Positions 31,088 through 42,524 of a stretch of 64,000 bases of DNA are shown piece after piece. This DNA comes from Mesodorylaimus sp. YZB2_4 (Eukaryota > Nematoda > Enoplea > Dorylaimida > Dorylaimidae), in NCBI GenBank assembly GCA_030248295.1, contig JASANH010001155.1:62001-126000 (forward strand), read 5' to 3'. Position 1 is the stretch's first letter; each line of letters starts with the position of its first letter. A program made the position numbers and the translations under genes. The notes beneath the pieces were generated by a model. It saw nothing but the letters and a program-made list of their open reading frames with translations. It did not search any database and had not been told where the DNA came from.

Positions 31088-31925
31088 CAGTGTAAAGCTG
31101 TCATCTCACGTTTACACTGACACCCCCTCAGTGCAGCCACACTCGTCTTGGTCATCCTGGTGTGCGGTCTGTGCTGTGTGAGCGTGCTTATCGCTGAGAC
31201 TGTGCATCGTAGGGCGGCCTAGCGCGATGGGAAGCTGTAAACGAAGTTCGAAAAGATCGACGCCGAGTTCGATGGCCAGCGATCACTTCTTCAAACGCGG
31301 GACGGTGACGGACGATTTCGAGACGGGGGAGCCATCGTTGAAGGACATGCCGTATGTGGGAAGACGCAACGATTGGGTCAACGAGCAACCGCAGGAGAGC
31401 GACCGCGTCGAACTGCGCAACCGAACGGACTACATTCGGATGGACCGGGGATCGAAGGGGGATCGCAGAGGGCGCCAGGGTTGCAGGTAGGAGAGGCAGG
31501 TTATGAGACGGTGCCCCGCATTCCACGCTCTTTCCTTTCAGCTGCACTTGCTGCCGTCGAACTGGCGTCGACGATGGCAAAGGAACGAGTCGACGCGGGT
31601 GCGCGCGCAAAGGATCGTCGATCGTTGCGAGCAAGCAGTCGCTGCCCAAACGCGCCCATCGGCTGCGGTCGTTGTCCGCTGCTGAGATGGAGGCGGAGAA
31701 GATCGGACGGCGTTTGGCCAAGGCGGCTTTCATGTTCGCCGCTGGGTTCGCCATGGGCAGCACGTGGTCCAAGGGACAACGCGAGCAACAGGGTCAAAGC
31801 GAAGACGACCAAGGCGAGTGACTCGTCATTTGTGATTCAGCGCCTTGTCCATGACCTGTTGTGCTCTGCGATCGAATGCTGTGTCAATCGTTATGCATTT
31901 TTCGCGATGATTAACCGCTCTCTAA
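31088..31925 (+). repeat. Duplicated segment, copy 1 (partner 49897-50738)
   Basis: About 840 bp is shared with 49897-50738 at high identity. Both copies start with the same small hairpin: CAGTGTAAA (31088-31096) and TTTACACTG (31111-31119). Both end shortly after the shared 'tttttcgcgatga' block. The copies are 18.8 kb apart in the same orientation. Each carries one complete copy of the two-exon gene annotated below. Confidence 0.9.
31227..31821 (+). CDS. Undescribed two-exon gene, copy 1 (179 aa, basic)
   Basis: Exon 1 31227-31486 and exon 2 31542-31821 join across a 55-bp GT-AG intron (AG|GTAGGAG, TTTCCTTTCAG|C) into 179 residues. The family is not recognised. The start MGSCKR could allow N-myristoylation at Gly2 with palmitoylation at Cys4, although the residue usually Ser/Thr at position 6 is Arg. 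The middle is charged (DDFETGEPSLKDMPYVGRR). A Cys/Arg-rich stretch follows at the splice junction (GCSCTCCRRTG). Near the C terminus is an amphipathic or hydrophobic helix (AKAAFMFAAGFAMG), then an acidic Gln-rich end. The coding frame is supported by comparison with the copy at 50039: six synonymous and three amino-acid-changing differences, none changing exon 1, and an identical intron. Function is unknown; membrane association is a guess. Confidence 0.7.
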
Positions 31926-32179
31926 CAAGCAGCAATTATTTTTGAAGCTTTCCCACATGTGGGATCAGCCTGAGGTTGGGAGATCCCACCAGCGTTTCAC
32001 TAGACTTGCGTATTTGTCACACGAATAATTCCCTCCCCTGCAGCAGCTTCGTATTTGGCAATGCTACAGGGTAAATGGGCGATTCATTTTCGAGCACGGC
32101 ACTGCAACTGAGCCGATGTCTACCGAGATAACCCTGGGTTGAGTGCAGCATCATCGCACGAAATAATCCTATCCCAGAT

Positions 32180-32355
32180 TCAACCAGCAGTCCTGGCGGT
32201 CGGAAATCCATACTTTCCCCTGGCCGGAGACGTCAACCCGCCGGTTTGATGTTTCAGCGGCAGGCAGTCGCGAGACTTGCCTTGCTGTATTCGGAGTCTC
32301 TTGTCCAAGAGATTTCAGTCAATCACATTTCCCGCCGCCTGGGTGCGCTGGTTAC
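32180..32355 (+). mobile_element. Copy of the GTAACCAGC-ended MITE
   Basis: It begins CAACCAGCAGTCCTGGCGGTC and ends GCGCTGGTTAC, the same ends as 53809-53989 in reverse orientation. It shares internal blocks such as 'gagacgtcaacc', 'gatgtttc' and 'gtcgcgagacttg'. The left terminus is slightly degraded and no target duplication is evident. Confidence 0.7.
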
Positions 32356-32725
32356 ACACATCACAGCAGCTGCCCTCCCCAGCAGACCCCGATCGTCAGT
32401 TTCATGCCTTGCTCCACCAGCATTAGTTCTCCCCAGCCTTCGAATCGGGACATCGACTACTCAATGTTTACATCAATTTCTACCAGCTTCCACAGAAAGC
32501 AGGAAAACAGAACACAGTGATAACAAAATCTAACAAACGCACCACTTCAAATCCAAGTGCGAAAATGACGCCGTCCAAAAATAACAACTGAAACCGACTG
32601 CTTTACATCAACTTGAAAAATGCATGGTACTTAACACTCGCCACAGCACCCATGTGCACATTATCCACGCAGGTCGTAAAAAAACAACACTGACCAGCAG
32701 CAACAAGACGGATTGTCCTATTCGA

Positions 32726-35130
32726 CTATGGCAATCCCTGAGCTCTTTCCTTGCCCACATACTTTCTCACCTGTTTCAAAAACACATCGTACAACATACC
32801 GCACGTCGTATTGGCCATGGCAGACAACGTGGAATCCAGAACATCGTGCAAGTTCGTCTTGAGATCCGAGCCGAATTTATACTGAAATCGAAAAAAAACA
32901 TGAAAATTCTGAAATCCAAAAATCAACCATCTTACCTTTTTGAAAGTGTCATAGACTGCTTTGAAAACTGGTTGTTTCTCTGAATGAAAATATCCCCGAC
33001 TACCGTGCAGAATCGACGCCCCATTTTTCTCCACCCCTTCGCAAGTGGACATGTACATGCAGTGATCGGGACGATAGTTCCATTCGCACCCAAACACGTA
33101 CAGCTTGTCTACAAATAATACAATCAGCTAATTCGGCTTTTCAAAACAACACAATCCGTTTACCTGGATAAGCACTGAATATAATATTGATAATGTCCTG
33201 ATCACCCCACGTGATATTGTACCTGTACTTGACCAGTGCGGGCGACAGGTGATCGGACCAGTGAAACTCGCGCATACGAGTCAAATTCATGAGCATAACT
33301 CCGGAATTCACACCTGCAACAACACAAAATAAGGTTCAAAACGTGCGATTCTTATCCTTTTGAACTCCCAGCGCCCGAAACTAAGGGATGGGCGCCTATG
33401 TGACCCCCTGGCAGGCCAAGCGAGGAATCTAGCTAGCGTGAGTGAGTTCAAGACACTAGGGCAGAAAAGTGGACCTTTATCCCGGAGCCCACCCTCTGCT
33501 CCCCCAGACAGAGGCCAGGTTTCGGATGCTGGGACTATCAACCACTTTACGAGACCAAAAATTAAAATCAACGTACCTAAAGGCTTGTAATAGGGATGCC
33601 GAGCGAAGCGCACATACCAATTGGTCGATACATCTTCAGTCTCTGGGGACAAGGCAGCGATGTGAGTTTCGTTGAAATACTCGAAATATGCCCAGAGATC
33701 TTCGGGGGGTCGCAAAAACAACACGTCCGTATCCACATACAGTAAGGCATCGGTGGATGAGAGCAAATCCTTAAACGATTCAAATCTGATCAATTCGATG
33801 TATAACAAATCTGAAAATACATTTTGCACATTGCAAGAAGGTGGAACGGCACTTTCAATCAGATTTTGCAAAGGAAAGAGGCCAGGCTGACACTGAAACT
33901 GGTACCTGAGGTCACTAAGTACCTGACACCATAATTTTAGCCACACCCCGCTGAAAGACCTGACAGTTTTGCACCGATCTGTAGAAAAGATGCCGAAACA
34001 ATATGCAAGACGGCTTTGACATTAGTCATCAGCCATTCACAGTTTGCATTATATGGAACTATATTATAAATGCGCAATGCAAGGTGGTATTTTCACTTTG
34101 AAAAAACCAAAGCTGAGGAAGATTAATGAGAGAGGACAATTCAGAGTTTTTCTCTTGCGAGTACGGTTTTAATGCAAATTTCCCAGCCATTTTTTTGTGA
34201 AAAAATTATTTCTCTTAAATTTAAAACCGTATTCGAACCACACGCATCTTTGACCTTTTCTGTCCAAGTGGCTTTCAATGGACTTCTACACGACCACAAC
34301 ATAGAGGGAAGGGGGAGTGAAAGACTTGCAGAAGAGTCACGCATTTACTCACAGGTGAGTAAAATATAGTTTCAGGTATAGGTAGCTTAATCTTCGAATT
34401 GGCAGTTACTCGTTTAAACTTACCGGAATGAACAAACGTTGACTCGCACAAAGTTTAAACAAACGGCGCCACTCGTCCGCTTGATCGGCCGGGAAACTGG
34501 TTAAATACAAAGTATACGAGAATGATCGCCAGGTGACTGCTCGTTGCCAATGTTGAAACTAAGGAAAAGTAAGAAATTTATATGAGCTGAATAACAAGCC
34601 TAATAATTTCAAAGGTTTTCGACACAAAAATATTGTCTTACCGACTCGGAAAACTTTGGCCAAAGGCCTTCGTCGGTGAAAACATGCACGTGCAGGGGCT
34701 TCTGTCCAAACATGACGGCCGATTTGAGCATCATTAAAGGCTCCTCGATTCGATCCCCGCACGCGACCACAGCCAAATGTATAGCTTTCAGAATAACCCT
34801 GGTCACCTTATTCCTCGATCCTACTCGCCTAATATCATCGATTATTGTCATGGAATCGTGACTTTCTCGCCCATGACTCGAATCTCTTTTTTCGATGGTT
34901 TTTTTTCGCCACTCGTCATCATTCTCCCGTCGAAGTATTCTGCTAGAGAATTTCGCTTCCAGCTCAATGATATCGATTTTATGATGTTCGTATTTCAAGC
35001 TAGATTGCTTTTGATAAAATGGCGAATGAAAAGAGATTAGAAACACCACAAAAATTAAAATGACAAAAAATCGTCGACGCCCAAATGACCATCGTCGAAT
35101 GGCGCAAAAGCTACCGACCACATGGCGCAT
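32726..35130 (-). CDS. GXYLT: Glucoside xylosyltransferase (GT8 family)
   Basis: Six exons (35130-34642, 34558-34424, 33769-33577, 33313-33164, 33108-32936, 32881-32726) join in frame to 431 residues. GXYLT enzymes add xylose from UDP-xylose to O-linked glucose on EGF repeats, notably of Notch, in the ER/Golgi. It is a type II membrane protein (signal anchor about 21-37) with a coiled-coil-like stem. Family marks are CASQRLFIP, the metal-binding YVDTD (DxD at about 221-223), [30 protein letters not shown] and WNYRPDHC, ending near ILHGSRG. The start is the first ATG; the frame upstream offers only a TTG. Exon 3 must begin at an unusual acceptor, GTTTAAG|GAT, to restore the conserved spacing to DTD. 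A stronger-looking TTTTCAG 41 bp upstream would shift the frame. Assignment is firm; the exact acceptor is inferred. Confidence 0.92.
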
Positions 35131-37337
35131 GGCATCGATCAATTAAGGTTCATGGCGATGAATAAATGGCCAATCGTATTCGAAATCGATCGAGTCGACC
35201 TTTGAAATCCGACCGAACCGATCGAACTGATTTTTGAAATCCAGCAGAAACATGGAATTAGCATTACAGTAATCCGATTGGGAGACAATGCGCACACACT
35301 GACGCTCAATTGATGCTCAGGTACATGATGCTTATGTCAAATTCAAATTTGTTCTAAGCATGCATGGTTTACGACACGTTCTAAGCATGAAGCGAATTTG
35401 AAGAAAACGCAATCTGATCGTTAACTTTCTTGGAATCAAACAAAAAAGGAGAAGAAAATTTTTAAAAAACCTCTGCAGCTCCAAACTTTTATCAGCATTT
35501 ATTTTTCGGAGATCCCGCGTGACGCTCAGGCACTATGACTGCTTACATCATATTCAAAATGGCCATCTGATGCAACAATTGCTTTCATCAGTATGTAACA
35601 TGATAAAAGCAGTAACCAAATCATTTTATATGCTGGTTAAGGTTGTGTCAGCTTGACATTTACCCAGAATAATCTCGTCATTTATTCATAATTATAGCAA
35701 TTTTGCACTTGATTCGTTCAAGAATTTCATCCAAGTTTTAGTTTTCTCCGGTAATGATTTCGTCATGGCTGTCTATTCTGCCCACAAAAGGACACTGGCT
35801 TGGTAGCCCCTGAAGAGAAGAGCTCATTCGAATTTCCATTTTGTAGATTGCTCAATGCCGTTGACGAGAGTGGAAAGCAGAAAAGCTAAATAAGGCAAAC
35901 GAGACGAAGCTAGCTGACATGCCCTGCGTGTATCCAATCGATGTTATACTTTCTATGAATAACGAGACAAGCGATTATAATTTGATGTTCCTTGTCTTTT
36001 GAGCAGGGACTCTAATGATGGGCAGAGGAAAAAATAATATTTTCCTGCGCACACTTCCCTTATTTTCGCAATTGAACTATAACGAGTATTTGAGAGCACA
36101 TGAGGAAAAGAAATCAACAGAATACTCTATTTCGTAGGAATAAGGCGAGACTACACGAACCGAATTTCATAGTCATAACTCAATGAATAAATAAAAGCTG
36201 CACAGGATTTGAATTTCCCGCGTAAACTAATTTTTACATCATTTCTGTACATTTGGATGCTTACTACTGCTACACTATTTTCAAACTGTGCGTGTATTGT
36301 GGCGCTTACAGTAAGAATCCTGTGATGTGCAGGTTAAATTCATAAAATGCTGTTTTGCGGACGTTCGAAAAATGGATGCCAGAAGTTAACTTGACGAAAA
36401 CAAAAAGGTTCGTCTTTGACAGATGCTTTAGATCATAGGTATCGCATAAATCGCAGGAGCGCATAAAATTTAGGATACTGGCAAAACCAGTCCGCAAAAA
36501 ATAGGGCGCAGGTGGCAGGTCATTCTTTAATTTCGGCTTCGCGGGCTCTAGCAGACATTTAGCTGTGCGAAATGAATGGCGATTGTTGACACGATTTGCC
36601 CTGTGCGTGCGCACTAGAGGCGAAAATGAGCGAAAACGAAATCAGTTTTGGTTCATGGCAGTGAATATATGGCGAATCATATTCGAAATCGATCGAATCG
36701 ATCTTTGAAATCAGATCTGAAAAACGAAAAATGAAACTGAAATGAATTAAGTATATTTGTTATCTGTAACTCATTTTCATATTATTTGTTTTTCTTTCGA
36801 ATGAGGCCTCGTGCACACAGGCCAAACCGTGTCATGGCTCCTACTGTATATACTCCGTCTGGGGTCTGGGGCTGGGCCGCCCAGCCTGGTGCTTTTGCGC
36901 CCCAGCTGGGGTACCCCAGACGTCACTTCATGCTTCTTGGGTCTGGATCCCAGCTTGGGTTTTTGATAAATTATCAATTTATACTTCCACTCCTTGTGAC
37001 CCAGCTGGGTTATCCTGGGGTACAGTATGACAGCGAGCCTGAAGATCAGCGTCAAACTGGAATGACCTTACATATCTGTCCTCCCTAGACGAAGAATGTA
37101 GCAACCTCCGCGACCCATTTCGCACCGCTTAATGTCTGCTAAAGCCCGCGTAGGCGAAACTGGTTTGTATGATTGATGGTCAGCATTGATCGCAGGCGAA
37201 AAGGCCATTGGGTCGCGCTGAAGTCTTCTAAACTCAGAATTGTCATGGGTTCTTATTAAACAGGATCCAGGAAAAGGGTTTATACAGTGATAGTGAATAT
37301 GACAGGGCCCATTCCAAGTGTACAATGACAGTGAAAA
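35131..37337. other. Intergenic, no gene recognised
   Basis: AT-rich upstream region of GXYLT. Words near 35,150-35,200 ('gttcatggc(g/a)', 'cgaaatcgatcga') recur at 36,650-36,710, indicating a short duplication. Around 36,840-37,030 the sequence is rich in CCCAGCTGGG-type palindromes (low-complexity, tandem-like). No exon was supported. Confidence 0.4.
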
Positions 37338-37364
37338 TGATAAGCTGATAAGCCGAGTGATAAG
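37338..37364 (+). promoter_or_regulatory. Triplet of TGATAAG sites
   Basis: Three exact TGATAAG words start at 37338, 37346 and 37358, within 27 bp. They lie about 50 bp beyond the stop of the 37.4-kb GPCR gene. They resemble the GATA-site cluster in the other GPCR's intron. Function is inferred. Confidence 0.45.
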
Positions 37365-37414
37365 AATGAACATACGATTTTCACTGAGCGCAGTCAGAAA
37401 ATGGTGAAATCTTT

Positions 37415-38485
37415 TCAACAAACTTCTTCTTGTTTTTCAATTTTTACAAGCCCCGTTTCGCAGAGTCTTTTGTTGAGTAAATAATTAAGATCTTGTCTCA
37501 ATTGTTTGTTACAGGCGCAATAGATGGGCAACCGGACAGCGCCAGTGACGACTGTCAATAAGCTGACAGTATCGGCAGAAAAAGCGTAGAAACGTTCTTG
37601 ATCGCGCAACGATGCCATATCCAAATGTTCCCATATGGTTATGATGACATTGAGTAAGTTGGATATGAGATAAGTGGTCACCATGGCGATCAGCATTCTG
37701 GTGGCGGCTCGCACGGTCTTTTTCCTTTGTTTAGCCATATCTCCCATTGTAGCCTCGAGTAAAGCCGATTGAGCTTCGACGGGTGTCTTTTGTAATCTCA
37801 TCAAAATTCCCACATTCAAACAGATGAGTAGGGCGAATGGGATGAAAATATGGGCCATGTGACGAAACCACAGCATGTACGCGTACTTGTAAGGACCCGG
37901 GTGGGCGGCCAGTGCTGATGTACGCACGTGATAGGCCTCGAATCCGGTGCAATTTGGATTATGTACTACCTCCAACTCCCAGTAGACCATGCCCTTGGAG
38001 AGGACGGCGAAGATGACAATGACCATGATGGCCAGCAGACGGTCCATGGGCAGGCAACTACGCTTCATCCACGTGGTCGAGGCCACGTACCGTTCGGCCG
38101 AGGCAGCCACAATCATGTAAGTGGAGACGGTCATGGAGACGTGACTGATGGCGAACACTGGTCTCAGATAATTATTCCAAGCGTAATATAAACTTAAATT
38201 TTGGGCATAATCGTATAAAATTTGAGCTGACATGAGAAGAATGTAAGAAATTTCTACAACAATATCACACCCGGCTAGGACGGCTAGAAAGAAAATATGG
38301 CTGCCAATTAAGGATCGACGAGTTAATAAATGTACGAGCAAAGCATTGTTCAAGATACCGATCACACTGACGGCCGTGCCAAAAACTGTGATTAATGCGA
38401 ACTTTTCAGTTAAAAAATCTGCTGGCGAATAAAAACAGTCTGTCGAATTAGCAGAATCGTTCAGAGTTGCTTGGTCAGATAACAT
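37415..38485 (-). CDS. Neuropeptide-type class A GPCR, single exon
   Basis: An uninterrupted frame gives 356 residues from the first ATG (38485). The frame extends 18 codons further upstream to a TTG only. Seven membrane segments are visible: about 29-53 (ending GILNNALLV), TM2 with AGCD, TM3 ending AASAERYVAS (an ERY variant of the DRY motif), TM4 with AVLSKGMVYW, TM5 HIFIPFALLICLN, TM6 LIAMVTTYLISNLLNV and TM7 ending VRLPIYCACN. The N terminus has NDS and NST sequons. The TM3 and TM7 signatures resemble FMRFamide/myosuppressin-type receptors of invertebrates (the nematode FRPR/DMSR group). It should act at the plasma membrane; ligand unknown. Receptor class is firm, subgroup moderate. Confidence 0.82.
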   Translation of the reverse strand: MLSDQATLNDSANSTDCFYSPADFLTEKFALITVFGTAVSVIGILNNALLVHLLTRRSLIGSHIFFLAVLAGCDIVVEISYILLMSAQILYDYAQNLSLYYAWNNYLRPVFAISHVSMTVSTYMIVAASAERYVASTTWMKRSCLPMDRLLAIMVIVIFAVLSKGMVYWELEVVHNPNCTGFEAYHVRTSALAAHPGPYKYAYMLWFRHMAHIFIPFALLICLNVGILMRLQKTPVEAQSALLEATMGDMAKQRKKTVRAATRMLIAMVTTYLISNLLNVIITIWEHLDMASLRDQERFYAFSADTVSLLTVVTGAVRLPIYCACNKQLRQDLNYLLNKRLCETGLVKIEKQEEVC

Positions 38486-41400
38486 TCTTTGGATCGATGG
38501 TTTATAAAATGGGTACAAATCAGTTTTGGTTTTTTCCAACAGTGAAAATTTAAATTTTCAGCAAAATTTGACAAATATGTCAAAAATCGAGGTCGAAATT
38601 ACTGCAGGATTGAAATTCCTAGTTCACGAAATCAAAGCTAGGAATCGAGATGATTCCCAGCCAAATAAGGGTCAAGAGTCAACGAAACACCACGCTAACA
38701 TGGTCCACAACAAATCCCAAATCAGGAAATGCCCACTCGGTTGTCAAAATTTATTCTAAATTCTCGCTTCAATGCCCAAAAAATAGCGTTTAAAGCGTTG
38801 GTCAAAAATATGCTACATTTTCCAGCCATTTCCAATTTGTGTAAAAATGCTAAAAAGAATAAAAGAGACGGAATAAAATTGAAAAACACAAAGACCTTTT
38901 TCAAATCCGAGTTCAATGCGCTTGGTGGACTTTGTGGCTTTGGGCAAAATCCTTCCGATTGGTTGGATTGAATAGGAAGAGGGAGGAAAGGGAAATATCA
39001 CTCTTTGCCAGGCTCTAATCCACGAGTCATTCCCAGTTCGAGCACGCTCGGTTGCCTTCCTTAGGTAACTATAGCAAGCGGCCGAGTCTATTATCAAGAT
39101 GATTCTTGCAATCGTTTTATCACTCTTTCATTTTGTCCAAATGACCACGCTCTGCCATCTTCCTAAATCGACTCGCCTCTCCGCCCCTCAATTTTTAAGT
39201 CGTCGACCATAAAGGCGATTCTTTTTTAGAAAAATGATCATACCTAGATGGTCATTTTGGAAAGTGTACCCACGCATTAGAGACGGACTTTGAAATGGGA
39301 TGAAAGGAGAATTTTAAAAAGTGAATATTTGTTTAAATAATTTGAAGGAAATGCGATAGTTTAGGCCGTGCTTACGATTAGTTCAAAGGACTGCTGGAGT
39401 GGTTGGCGCATTTCATCGATAAATTCGTCCATTATTTCCGCTTTTCCGAGCTGTGCCTGCTCGGTGATGACATAGTGGCCGTGTACACATAAGAGACGTA
39501 TAAGGCACGGCACCGATCCCTAACCCACATAAGCCCAATGCATAATTATACTAGCATTAGAAGCAAGGCTTTGGAATTGAAACTAGTGTCTCGATTAGGA
39601 GAACGAAAGAGCCGGCCGTGTTTTCCCCATCACTCCCTCTCGCGAGTTACAATTGACACGCTCACGCAATAAGAAAGGCTGGGTGCTAACGAGGGCAAGT
39701 AAAGGAAAAACGATCATTTGATAGGTGAGAAAAAGTGAAACGGAACAAAGTCGCGGAGACCAAGGCTGACTGCGAAGGGACAGGGCCGGGATAATCTCAA
39801 CTGCATGCCCCTGGTTTCCAGTTACGGAGGGCAAGTGACCCCTGGGAGGGGGGTGTGTGCACAGTAAAGGCGAGTCAAACAAGTCAGGACAACTTTTTTG
39901 CATTTGCATTTACGTAATTAAAAATATGTCATAATGCAAATGGGGCAGTTGCGAGAACACAATGAGTTGACATGACGTCACTTGCAGTGGGGTCCCTGAT
40001 GGCTTATCGAAAGAGCGAAAAGGGCTCTGGCTATTCCATTTCCTCTCATAGCTCTTATGGATTTCCGCAATTGAGTTCAAGAAGGATCCTGCAGGAAAGG
40101 TTCCAATTTCTGCGTTCGACTCAAGTCAAATTTTGTATTTGAATTTCCAACTCTTGAGTGGTTTTAAATTTCCTGTTCTTAAAGTGTGTTTCCTGCTCTC
40201 TTTTTTTTAAAGTCTAGAGTAACTTGTGGAAATCTAAGATTTGTTATATAGTGTAAAAAATTTAGTCTAAAAATTTAAATCAGCCAAGCAGACTACAGCA
40301 ATGACAAAAAATGGCGGGAAATTTAATTAACGTGAGACTAGCTTGAAGCTGATTGAAAAAACATGCCAAAGTTCATGATTCTGGCCATCTTGCCCCAAAA
40401 TATGCCTTTGTTTGGCTGACCAGTTTTCACCAGTGCTTAGGAACTTCAAATTTTTGATTCTTTGATCAACCAAAATTGAAAGGTTTCGCTTACAATTATG
40501 GTTGATAATTTGAAAAATGAAAACTGGACACTTTACAGCCTTGTGTTGTGAAATGGCGTTAGACATATCGCAGCGCGTTCAATCTCTTTAAAAGAGCGGG
40601 AAATTTGAAAAAAGTGGTTACTGCAAGAAATCAATCAGCAAGGACCACGGTTACCAAAGAGGGGATAAATCATGCGGGCCGTTGGTCCCATAATTCTGAG
40701 TGCCCTCTTACGCCATTTGTCAAAGGCGGCAAAGAATTTTAGAAAACATTCAGTGCGTTAGCGAAAGAAGATAGTGGCTGTGACGAGCTTCGAAGAATTC
40801 GCAGCTGTTATGAGCGAAAAAAAGAATTATTGCCGCTTGGTCGGTTAGGATCTCTAAAATATGCTTAATATAAAATATATCAAAATGACAACAAAAAATC
40901 TGTTTTCATAAAGTTCGAGCGGATAATATGAAATGGCCCATCATTTGGCAACTGGAAATAAAAGTCTAAAGTCTCTTCGCGACTTCTATAACATTTTTTG
41001 AGAAAGAAGACATCGAGAAAAGATGAATTTGAGATGGGTGTTCTTGACTTATGTGTCTGAAAAGCGTCTAAAAAATTCGAAACATGAACTGGTTACTTGT
41101 GTAAACTTCGTGCTGGCAGAAAGCAATAGATCCTATGTTCAAGGAGAGGGGACAACTTTTATGAACAGAATTCTGCTGATCAGAAATTATTGTAAGATGG
41201 CACATTTAAACTAGTCTGTGTAGGAAGCATATAGTAGTCTGGTGAAAACGACATTGTTCGTATGTTAGTAACGATAACAGAAATAATTTATGGACTACGC
41301 CTTTAAGGACGTCAACAAGAATTTTAGCTTGGACAATGTCGCCAAACACGATCATTCGACCACGTCATCACTCCCTATAGCAACAGACGGCTCCATGTTA

Positions 41401-42524
41401 CTGTCGCTGGCAGACCTTACAAGACTATCGACTCTTTTAAAAACAGGCGCCTTAATTATAAGAGACATCTGGCATAAAAATCTCCTGTTGTACTCTTTTG
41501 AGTCTGCTGAACAGAATGTCATGGCTAATTCTATCTTACTGGGGACCTATACCACATCCACGGGGTTCGCTCTTTCCGCGCTGTAGCAGACAACTTGATG
41601 CGCGGGTACACGTGTGCGCACGGTTATAAATTTAAAGAATCTAGCTATGCGCAACGCCTATACGATCGGTAATAGACGGTCTTGCGTTGCGAACGACGAT
41701 CCAAAAAGAGTTTCTGAAGGGCATAAAATTTCGATTGCGATACAGACAAAACAGGCACATTATTGGGGAGGCTAATTTTCAAGTGACATAAGCACATTTT
41801 TATTGGTTTTTGCAACTAGGAAGCGAAATCCTACATTATCTCCGAATCTCCTAGAACGCTCTTGAGATCTCTCAAACTCAATGTCAGGTAACCTAATGAT
41901 CGAACAGGTCCAGCGGTAATTTCGTCACAATGTCATTTTCTCCAAAACAAATTGCATGTAGAACAAATCACAACTTAAAAAAATATTAGCAATAAATCAT
42001 TGTCAAAAAATACTTTGTGTTAATTTTTCAATGATAAACCGACACAAACAAAGTGCAGACATCGTAAAATACTTAGCTCGAGCGTTATCATATTTCCGAT
42101 ACTCGCTTTTGCTGGCATGATTACATAAGCGGAGATAAGACTGGCTTGTATTTGAAGGTCATCTGACAAAAGACAGATTACTGGGCGGGCAACAGAGCTG
42201 ACGACTAGGCTGTAGAGCTGCGTCGACTATAAATTGATTGTTATCGTTGTGTCATCTGATTATCTGATTAAGTAATGACACTGAATAGAGCATATTTGGC
42301 ATCAGTTGGCGAGCATGTGTTGCCTCGTTAATCATTAAACCAAGTTTGGTTAATCAAGCAGCTCTGATTTTAATTATAAGAAAAATTGGTATCAAATTAG
42401 AAAAATCATGCATTATCATTTGATTTTCTAGTGACCGATCGATGTTGATCAGAAACGGCAATATTGTTTGATTTTTTGATATTTTATCGACGCAATTGAT
42501 TTTTTATCGATCCACTGATTTGAA
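38486..42524. other. Intergenic, no gene recognised
   Basis: This interval separates the divergent GPCR (-) and MYORG-like (+) genes, so both promoters lie within it. Open frames at 38,578-38,759 and 41,290-41,586 on the plus strand were examined. Neither has a family match or splice support. A word 'gcgactcgcc'-type repeat was not evident. No transposon ends were identified. Confidence 0.4.

Noticed and set aside
31140..31225. Short frame just upstream of the novel gene that would encode a membrane helix (VILVCGLCC)
   Set aside because: The second copy has an in-frame stop (TAG) before the helix and the downstream end is a TAG before the gene's ATG, so it is more likely 5' UTR.
31188..31772. 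194-codon open frame on the minus strand, mirrored at 49964-50584
   Set aside because: It is antisense to the two-exon plus-strand gene. The two copies differ at eight residues in this frame, whereas the plus-strand frame changes mainly at synonymous sites.
33840..33946. Alternative GXYLT exon 3 start after a TTTCAG at about 33,893
   Set aside because: It is in phase but would insert about 40 residues between RLFIP and the DTD region, absent from the family. The acceptor at 33770 restores exact family spacing.
38486..38971. Plus-strand frames divergent to the 37.4-kb GPCR
   Set aside because: No recognisable family, and the two frames cannot be joined by good splice sites.
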